A stretch of DNA of 64,000 bases from Nageia nagi. Taxonomy: Eukaryota; Pinophyta. Location of the stretch: the NCBI GenBank assembly GCA_050084985.1, contig JBITNC010000001.1:120404001-120468000 (forward strand). Reading direction: 5' to 3'. Under the pieces are notes generated by a model. That model did no database searches, was not told the origin of the DNA, and worked only from the letters and a program-made list of their open reading frames with translations. The stretch's first letter is position 1. Each line of letters begins with the position of its first letter. Of this stretch, positions 55,840 to 64,000 are shown one piece after another. The position numbers and the translations under genes were made by a program.

Positions 55840-58800
55840 TCTGATGTAGTAAATTGGAGACTCCTTTTTACCCAAACACATTCTCGATGGTTCCAACTTT
55901 AAGATTTGGGAACCTCAGATGAGAGATAAATTATAGGTAAGGAAGCTTTGGCAAACAATGAATGAGGACCTTGTTGCACCTATGAATGGAATGCTCTTGA
56001 GGTATATAATATGAAGAATGAGTTGGCAACCTTCATGATCATTCATGTAGTTTCTGATGATGTGCTCCTGATGATTTCAGCTTCAATCTTGACAAAAGAA
56101 TCTTGGGATAAGCTTAAACAAATCTACCTTGATTCTAAGTTTTCAAGAAAGTTTACCATTCTCCAAAAATTAATTCAATATCATCAAAGTAAATATGAAA
56201 ATGTGCCTATATACTTGAATAAAATCATTGACCTTAGAACCCAACTTGTTGCTTTTGGATGTAATTGGATTAATGATGAGTTCATGGTATTCATCATTCT
56301 TTAAAGCTTTTTTTCAAAGTTTGGTAACTTTGTAATGATAATAGAAACAAGGCTTGATGATGAAGAAGAAGTCTTCTCCCTTGAAAATCTTTCTAGGCTA
56401 ATTTTAAAGTATGAAAAAACCCTCAATAAAAAGGTGTTGATTTATTCTCTTAAGGATAATAACATTATTCTTAGAGCAACCAAAACTCTTTTCAAGAAGA
56501 AGTTAAACCATTAAACTAAATCTTATCCTTCTTCCTCCAAAAAGTTTGAGAAAATAGGTAGTGGCAACAATGATAACAATAACCACTTCAAGCAAAGAGA
56601 TAGAAAAGACAAAGTAAGTAATCCAAATCTTAAGACAAAATTTGATGTTAATTATAACTATTATGGCATTCAAGGTCACAAAAAAGTTGATTGATACAAA
56701 AAGAAAAGAGAAAAAAAAGAATAAGGGCATTGAAAATGTAAATAATTTTAAATGAAATAAGAATATACAAGTTGAATTTGCTACTATGCTCTACTCCATG
56801 TCTTGCACTTTTTTATTTGATTGGATTGTTGATTCTGGTTGCACTAATCACCTATGTATTGATAGTTGATAACTTTATCCTTGAATTCCAAGGAATTGGG
56901 AGTATGTTGATTCATGGAAAGGTTCTTGATAATGTGCTCCATGTTTCTAAGCTTAGGATGAACCTTCTCTCTGTGATCCAAGTTGCTAGAAAAGGGTATT
57001 CAGTTGAGTTCAACTTTCAATTTTGGTGCATTAAGAAAGGAATTGCCATATTGGTTAAAGGGTTAGTGAAAGATGATCTCTATGTTGTAGATCAAGTTCT
57101 AACAAAGATATATCTTGCCAAAATGTGTGTTATAGAGGTAATCCTTGGCACCAACATTTAGGGCATCTTAACCATAATATTATTCAAGTCATGAAAGACT
57201 AAGAACTTGTGGAAGGTTTGCATTTAATTTCTTCTTTGATTTGTCTATTCAAGAATTGCATTCTTGGCAAGATGTATAGTCAAAAATTTAAAAAAAAATA
57301 AGGCAATAAGAGCATCTCAACCTCTTCAACTTATGTATTCAAATTTGATGGGTCCATTTTAGACTAAGTTGCTTGAAAGAGCATCTTATGTCTTAACCTT
57401 CATCAATGATTTTAGTAGGATGACTTTTGGCTATCTTCTTAAGCACAAGGATCAAATCTTTGAGACTATTTAAGGATTTTAAAGCCTTTGTAGAGAACCA
57501 AACTAACCTTAAGAACAAGATGTAGAGATTAGATAATGGGGGAAAATATAATACCATTGAGTTTAATGACTATTGTGGTAAATATGGAATCAAGAGGTAA
57601 TTTATGATTTCTTACACTCTTTAGTAGAATGGTGTTGTTTAAAGAAAAAAGAGGATAATTATGGAGATGGCTAGATGCATGTTGCATAATCTTCGTAGTT
57701 TCTTATAGAGTGAAGTTGTGAGCACTACTATTTACACCTTAAATAGGTATCTCACAAAATCCATTCAAGGTAAAAATCCTTTTAAGCATGTTCTATAAGA
57801 AAACCTAAAATTTCTCACTTAAGGGTGTTTGGTTGTGAAGCTTTCTCTTACATTATTTTTGATAAAAGGAAGAAGTTAGATAAAAAAGCTAAAAAATACA
57901 TCTTTATAGGCTATGATAGTTAGCATAGAGGCTACAACATCTACTTTCCATACTACAAATTTATATTTATTTTAAGGGATGTAAAGTTCAATGAACTTCC
58001 TAAAGAATTTTCTTCTAATAAGGATGTTGATGATTTAGAGAACTCTTCAATTGCACCTAACTAGTAGGATATTGATGTACACAAGTCACTTCAAAAGCAA
58101 AATTCTCCAACTCAAAGGGAAATAAGGAGTATAATCTTGAACAAATCTTTATTTTCCAAGATTGATAATAAACATAATCCTTCAACCTTTAAAGAAACTT
58201 ATAAGCATGAGTGCTATATGGAAGCCATGAAAGTGGAGTATGAGGGGCTTATGAAAAATAAAATGTGAGATTTGGTTCTTTATCCCAAAAGAATGTGATT
58301 GAAAAGAAGTGGATCTACAAGGTCAAGTATAATTTAGTTAAGGATATTAATAAACATAAGGCAAAGTTAGTAGCCAAAGGTTTTGCTCAAAAATATGGCG
58401 TAGATTATGAAAAAACCTTTGCTCCCTTGGAAAAAATACCTACTATGAGGATTATTTGTGCTCTTTCTATAGCTTAAGAATAGAAAGTTTTTCAACTTGA
58501 TGTCAAGAGTGCATTTCTCAATGGTGACTTAGATGTAAAAATATTCATAAATAAAATATAAGGGTTTATTGTGGGAGACAAATATACCTTTGTGTGCAAG
58601 CTAAAGAAGTTATTATATAGACTTAAGCAAACACCTAGAGCCTAGTGCATGAAAATTTCAAGGTACTTTGTGGACATTGGTTTCTCCAAGTATTTTTTAA
58701 CTTCAATCTATATGTACTCAATCAAGGAAAATAAATATTCTTGATTCTAATTTATGTAGATGATCTTTTGATTACTAGAAATAATAATGAAATCATTCAA

Positions 58801-59262
58801 GAGTGCATATCCAAACTTAAGGCAACATTTGAAATGATTGATCTTGATCTCTTGCATTACTACCTTGAAATGCAAGTGTATCAATAAATGATTGTACTTA
58901 GTCAATCTAAGTATATATTAGATATATTACAAAAGTTTATAATGAAGGAGTGTAGATATGTTGAGATCCCAATCTCTCTTAGAATCACTATTTCTTTGAG
59001 CTCCAACTCTCAGTTGGTTGATGCTATAGCTTATAGGCAATTAATTAGTAGTCATTTATATTTGACTATATCTAGGTTAGATATTACCTTTGTAATGAAT
59101 TTGATGGCATGATTCATGCAGAAACCATATGTTGAGTCCCTCAATGTTGTTAAGAAAATTTTGAAATATGTTGCAGGAACTAAGAATCTTGCTCTCAAGT
59201 ATTCTTAGTTGCCCTCATTTGTTCTCTCTAGATTCTCATATTCTCACTATGGAGGAGATAGA
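55840..59262 (+). pseudogene. Copia copy 2 gag-pol pseudogene
   Basis: Gag begins near 55860 (ILDGSNFKIWEPQM) and includes the open stretch 56011-56304. The zinc-knuckle region reads YYGIQGHKKVD then a stop (about 56650-56695). Protease WIVDSGCTNHLC is at 56823-56858. Integrase pieces follow (FGCEAFSYI at about 57830; ISHLRVFG before it), then reverse transcriptase (58265-58477; VFQLDVKSAFLNGDL near 58490-58530; YVDD at about 58755) and RNase H up to YGGDR at 59262. Numerous stops (many TAG and TAA at Gln or Trp positions) and frameshifts. It keeps the gag N-terminus that copy 1 lacks. Confidence 0.88.
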
Positions 59263-59761
59263 TGAAAGGATTGAAATATAATTAAAAACAATCCTAAATA
59301 ATAAGATCACATGTAAGCTCACTCTAACATAAGAAACTCAAGCATAAGCAATCTCACAAAGATAACACAAGATGTAAGTGGTTCCTCCAACTAGGAGTAC
59401 ATCCACTAACTACATCTCTCTTAATCTCAAATATGAAATCTTATAATTCTCCTAATCTTATCTCCTAAACACTATCCTATAGCGTAACATTACTTCTCAA
59501 ATTGGTGTGTAATCATAAAGAGGAAGCTTTCTATTTATAGGCCAAAATCCCTCTTTGGATCACTCTTTTACCCAATGTACAAAGGCATGACATGCACTCC
59601 CTTTTACCCAAGGGGCATGCTCATGACATGGAGTGTAGGATAAGTTACATTATCATATTCACTTAAATACTTAACGTATCAATTGATACCCTTAATTATT
59701 AATGAACTTACATAGAATATTTAATACAAACCTTTACAATAATGCATTATACATTCCAACA
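59263..59761 (-). repeat. 3' LTR of copia copy 3
   Basis: 499 bp, TGTTGGAATG on the minus strand at 59761, ending in a changed TTTCA at 59263. The TATA box is near 59535 (minus) and the palindrome at 59660-59704. The complement of the adjoining bases (GGGAGAG) is the polypurine tract. Confidence 0.87.
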
Positions 59762-60470
59762 CTCTCCCTTAATGCAATATTGAGATAAAGCAACTAAAAG
59801 AGAAGAAAGAGAGAAAGTAAGAGAGTTCTCCTCCAAATAGATACAATGAAGATGAGAACTTTTTACATATTTATAAAGTAATAAAGATATATTTTAAGAC
59901 TCACTACTTTTCCAAATACAATCATTAACCATAATTGGTTTCAATGTACATAAAGTAGTCATTCAACTAGAAGTCATGAAGAGTTTAAGAGCCTACACAT
60001 CAAAAATAATTAACCTGCAATCTTAAAAAAACTTGCAAGTTATAAGTAGCTCAAATAACAAGATTAGTTAGATTTAACATATTCATATCAAAAATGATAG
60101 ATAAATCATATAAATGCCATCATGAACTAATCAATGGTGCACTATAAGTCATCATGAAGATGCCAAGCCAAAAAACCATAGTCACCTATTGTATATAAAA
60201 CATGTGTTGATTATCATTAAAAAATAGAGTATGCACATATGAGTTCCTCACATATGGATAACTGAACAATGCCAAAAGACATGTAAGAGTTCCTTAAACA
60301 TGGATAACTGAATAGTGCTAGATTGGCCAATCTTTTTGCTTTAAAAATTTGTATAAGTTTCAATCGCAAAGTGAACTTACCATGAAGGTGTACAATAAAA
60401 TCAACACTATACAACATAAAAAAATTTTAGGGGTGAATTTGCCATCATAAACATAATTCAATATAAGAAT
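59762..60470 (-). other. 3' untranslated part of copia copy 3
   Basis: Aligns in order with 2644-3418 of copy 1 but holds one, not two, of the 110-bp units (about 60220-60330). No gene. Confidence 0.6.
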
Positions 60471-63400
60471 TCAAACTTTACTCTCCCTTGAGGGCAACTT
60501 CACTAACTTGATATCATCTCTAATCTTATAGAATTGAGCTTTTGGGAGAAACTTGGTGAACAAATCAGCAGAGTTCAAGGTGGATGGACAATACTCTAAG
60601 TGTATGATGCCATCAAGAACCTTCTCCTGATAAAATGTGCCTAGATGTTTTATTTTTTGATGGAATATAGGATTCTTAGCCAAAGATATCATTGATTGAT
60701 TATCTAAAGAAATCAAATATGAGCCACCTTACTCATACCTAATTTTTTTTAGAATATACCTTAGCAAAATGGCTTCTTGGGATGCAATATATATGGCACA
60801 ATATTCAACTTCTATGGTGGAAAAAGAAATAGTAGGTTGCTTCTTTAAAATCTAAGCGATAGCATCTAAACCAATGCTAAATACATATGCAGAGGTTGAT
60901 TTCTTATCATCTCTATCTCTCCCATAGTTAGAATGAGAATCTAGAGAGAATAAATGAGGGCAACTTAGAATACTTGAGAGCAAGGTCCTTAGTCCCTATA
61001 ACATACCTCAAGATTTTCTTAATAGCATTAAGGTACTCAACATTTGGTTTCTACATGAATCATGCCATCAGATTCACTACAAGGGCAATATTTGGCTTGG
61101 AAATAGTCAAATACAAAAGACTACCAATTAATTACCTATAAGCTATAGCATCATCCAATTGAGAGTTAGAGCTTAGAGAAATAGTGACTCCAGAAGAGAT
61201 TGGGATCATAGCATATCTACACTCCTCCATTCCAAACTTTTGTAAAATGTTTGATATATACTTAGATTGACTAAGATAAGTACAATTATTGTATTGATAC
61301 ACTTACATTCTAAGATATTAATGTAAGAGACCAATATTAATCATTTCAAATATTGATTTAAGTTTGAATATGCACTCTTGAATAATTTCTTTATTATTTC
61401 TAGTTATCAAAAGATCATCCACATAAAAAAAAATCAAGATCACATCTTTTCCCTAATTTAACACATATAGATTGGTGTTATAAAAACACTTGGAGATACT
61501 AATGTCCACAAAATACTTTAAAATCTTCCTATACCAAGTTTTAGATGCTTGCTTAAGTCCATATAATGTTTTCTCTAGCTTGCACACAAAGGACTCTTTG
61601 CCTTCCACAATGAACCCTTCTATTGGATTCATAAATATTTCCATATCTAAGTCACCATTAAGAAATGCACTCTTGATGTCAAGTTGAAAAACTTTCCATC
61701 CTTGAGCTACAAAAAGTGCAAGAATAATTCTCATAGTAGGTATCTTTGCCATGAAAGCAAAGATTTTTTCATGATATACACCTTATTTCAAAGCAAAACA
61801 TTTTGCTACTAATTTTGCCTTATATGTTTCAATATCTTCAATAGAATTGAAATTGACCTTGAAGATCCACTTATTACCAATCACATTCTTCTCAGTATGA
61901 TAAGGAAGTAAATCTCAAGTTTCATTTTTCATAAGCATCTCATACTCCACTTTCATAGCTTCCATCTAGCACTCATGCTTAGAAGCTTTTTTGAAGGTTG
62001 AAGGCTTATGCTTGTTGTCAATCTTGGAAAATAAGGATTTGTTCAAGGTCATGCTCCTTATCACCCTTTGAGTTGGAGAATTTTGCTTCTAAAGTGATTT
62101 GTCTACATTAATATCCAACCAGTTAGATGTAATTTAAGAATCCTTTGGATCATCAACATCCTTATTAGAAGTATATTCTTTAGGAAGTTCATTAAACTTT
62201 ACATCCCTTGAAAAAAACATGACTTTATAGGATGGAGGGTAGAGCTTATAGCCTCTATGCTTACTTTCATAATGCATAAAGATACATTTTTCATCCCTTT
62301 TATCTAATTTTTTTCTTTTCTTAGAAATAATGTAGGAGAATGCTTCACAACCAAACACCCTAATGTGTGAAATGTTAGGTTCTCTTCTTGACCATACCTT
62401 AAAAGGAATTTTAGCTTGAATAGCTTTTATGGGATATCTATTCAAAGTGTAAATAGCAATGCTTATTACTTCATCTCATAAAAAATTAGAAAGATTACCT
62501 ACAACGCATCTAGCCATTTTCATAATTGTTCTATTTTTTCTTTCGACAAAACCATTCTATTGAGAAGTGTAAGGAATCATAAACTACCTCTTGATTCTAT
62601 ACTAGGAATAATAGTCATTGAACTCATTGCTATTATATTCTCTTCCATTATCTGATCTCAACATCTTGATTTTAAGGTTAGTTTGATTCTCAATAAAGAC
62701 CTTAAAAACCTTAAAACTCTCAAAGGTTTGATCTTTGTGCTCAACTAGATACCTAAAGGTTATTCTACTAAAGCTATAAATGAAGGTCAAGATGTAAGAT
62801 GCTCCTTCAAATGACTTAATTTGAAATAAACCCATTAAATTTGAATGCACAATTTGAATAGATTGAGATGCTCTTATTGCCTTATCTTTTTCAAACATTT
62901 TTCTATGCATTTTGCCAAGAATGCACTTCTCATATAGACCAATCGAAGGAGAAATTGAAGGAAAACCTTCCACAAGTTCTTGGTCTTTTATTAATTGAAT
63001 ATTATTATGGTTAAAGTGCCTTAAACATTGGTACTAAATATTGCCTTTAAAACACATATTTGTAACAAGACACATTTTTGTTTAACCTTGATCCACAATG
63101 TAAATATCATCTTTTATTGACCCTTTAACCAATATGGCAAGTCCTTTCTTAATGCATCAAATATTGAGTGTAAAACTCAAAAAAGTATCCTTTTTTAGCA
63201 ACTTAGATCATGGAGAGAAGGTTCATCCTAAGCTTAGGAATATAGGGCACATTATAAATAACCTTTTCATGAATCAACACACTCCTAATTCTTTGGACTT
63301 CAAGGGTAGAGTTATCACATATCACAATTGTATCTTTTTTATACTTATGGAAGTTCTCAAAATTTTTCTTTTCAAAGTATAGGCAATTAGTGCAACCAGA

Positions 63401-64000
63401 GCCAATAATTCAATTAGATGAAAAAATACAAGATATAAAGTAGAGTGTTACAACAAAATCATCTTGAATATTCTTCTTTCCTTTGAAGTTATTTACATTA
63501 CCATTACCTTTGTTCTTTTTCTTTTTTTTCTTTTTGTAGAAATCAACTTCTTTATGACCTTGGATGCCATAATAGTTACAATTACTATCAAATTTTTTCT
63601 TAAGATATGAATTGTTTGCTTTTTCTTTTTCATCTCTTTGCTTGAAGTGGTTGTTGTTAACATTATTCCTACTATTGTTTTTGTTATCTCTATTGTTGCT
63701 ATTATTCTTGCTACTATTGTTGAAATTACCTCTTTTCTCAAACCTTTTGGAGGAAAAAGGATAAGATTTATTTTGATAGTTGAACATGTTTTTTAAAAAA
63801 AAATTTGGTTGCTTCAAGAGCAACATTATTATCCTTAGGATAAGAAATCAACACCTTTTTGTTAAGGGTTTTCTCATGCTTCAAAAGGAGCCTAGAAAGG
63901 TTCTCAAGAGAAAAGACTTTTTCTTCATAATCAAGCCTTATTTTCATAACCATCACAAATTTACCAAAATTTGAAGAAAATCTTTGGAAAATTATGAAGA
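60471..64000 (-). pseudogene. Copia copy 3 gag-pol pseudogene (partial)
   Basis: Minus strand, from the right: gag (63956 leftward: IRLDYEEKVFSLENLSR; zinc-knuckle segment YYGIQGHKEVDFYKKK near 63545-63595, with Cys lost), protease region (about 63300-63420, its DSG motif unclear: the minus strand here reads IIGSGCTNCL), integrase (62602-62973 with MHRKMFEKDKAIRASQ and the conserved MLRSDNGREYN; then 62134-62445 with VFGCEAFSYI), reverse transcriptase (61453-61752 with VFQLDIKSAFLNGDL and ASKTWYRKI; YVDDLLI near 61400-61425) and RNase H ending at 60471. It is the best preserved of the three copies but is still broken by stops and frameshifts. The gag N-terminus lies outside the window. Confidence 0.88.

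Larger units (their letters stand above)
52111..59262 (+). mobile_element. Ty1/copia retrotransposon copy 2, 3' end interrupted
   Basis: Plus orientation: 5' LTR 52111-52607, primer-binding site, a 3.2-kb leader, then gag-pol from about 55840. The coding part stops inside RNase H at 59262, exactly where the LTR of copy 3 begins in the opposite orientation. The missing RNase H end and 3' LTR would lie beyond the right edge if the insertion is simple. Same family as copies 1 and 3 (LTR, Gag and RT segments align). Confidence 0.88.
59263..64000 (-). mobile_element. Ty1/copia retrotransposon copy 3, runs off the right edge
   Basis: Minus orientation: 3' LTR 59263-59761, polypurine tract (complement of 59762-59775), 3' untranslated part to 60470, pol from 60471 and gag still running at 64000. 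It lies inside copy 2, tail-to-tail with it. Its 5' LTR and the target duplication lie outside the window. Confidence 0.88.

Noticed and set aside
1-64000. CRISPR arrays, operons, ribosome binding sites, rRNA or tRNA genes
   Set aside because: None seen. The window is plant nuclear DNA; the regular repeats found are retroelement leader or 3' repeats without CRISPR layout.

Overview
The window is a stretch of land-plant nuclear DNA: one intact multi-exon gene sits among layered transposable elements. Evidence for a plant is an oligopeptide-transporter (OPT) gene with spliceosomal introns, Ty1/copia and chromodomain-bearing Ty3/gypsy retrotransposons primed by initiator tRNA-Met, plant-type LINEs, a hAT transposase relic and a decayed pentatricopeptide-repeat (PPR) gene. 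A gymnosperm would fit the AT-rich, old and heavily nested repeat content, but that is a weak inference.

Layout. 1-1750: the 5' end (minus strand) of an unclassified LTR retrotransposon that runs off the left edge. 2149-9000: copia copy 1 (minus), with both LTRs, a decayed gag-pol and an internal deletion. 10194-13137: a 5'-truncated LINE (minus). 14142-18119: the OPT gene (plus, six exons, 730 aa), the only intact host gene seen. 19085-21650: a second LINE relic (minus). 22572-25100: a hAT transposase relic (minus). 28850-36083: a pogo/jerky-like DDE transposase relic (plus), split by an old gypsy element (29324-35326, 5-bp target duplication CATAT). 37589-38010: a diverged solo LTR distantly related to the copia LTRs. 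41490-49330: a PPR pseudogene split by a 622-bp LTR-like element (duplication GAAGG), itself split by a very young chromovirus (42101-48276, duplication ATGAG, identical 287-bp LTRs). 52111-59262: copia copy 2 (plus), interrupted in its RNase H region by copia copy 3 (59263 to the right edge, minus).

No multi-gene pathway or novel protein system was found. The most unusual signals are non-coding. The young chromovirus leader carries five related short stem-loops, mostly at about 40-nt spacing, whose outer stems appear to covary. The copia LTRs carry a 45-nt near-palindrome whose fold survives in the diverged solo LTR. The copy 2 leader holds two kinds of repeats. Most of the remaining sequence (9.0-10.2, 25.1-28.8, 38.0-41.5 and 49.3-52.1 kb) is AT-rich with no recognisable gene.
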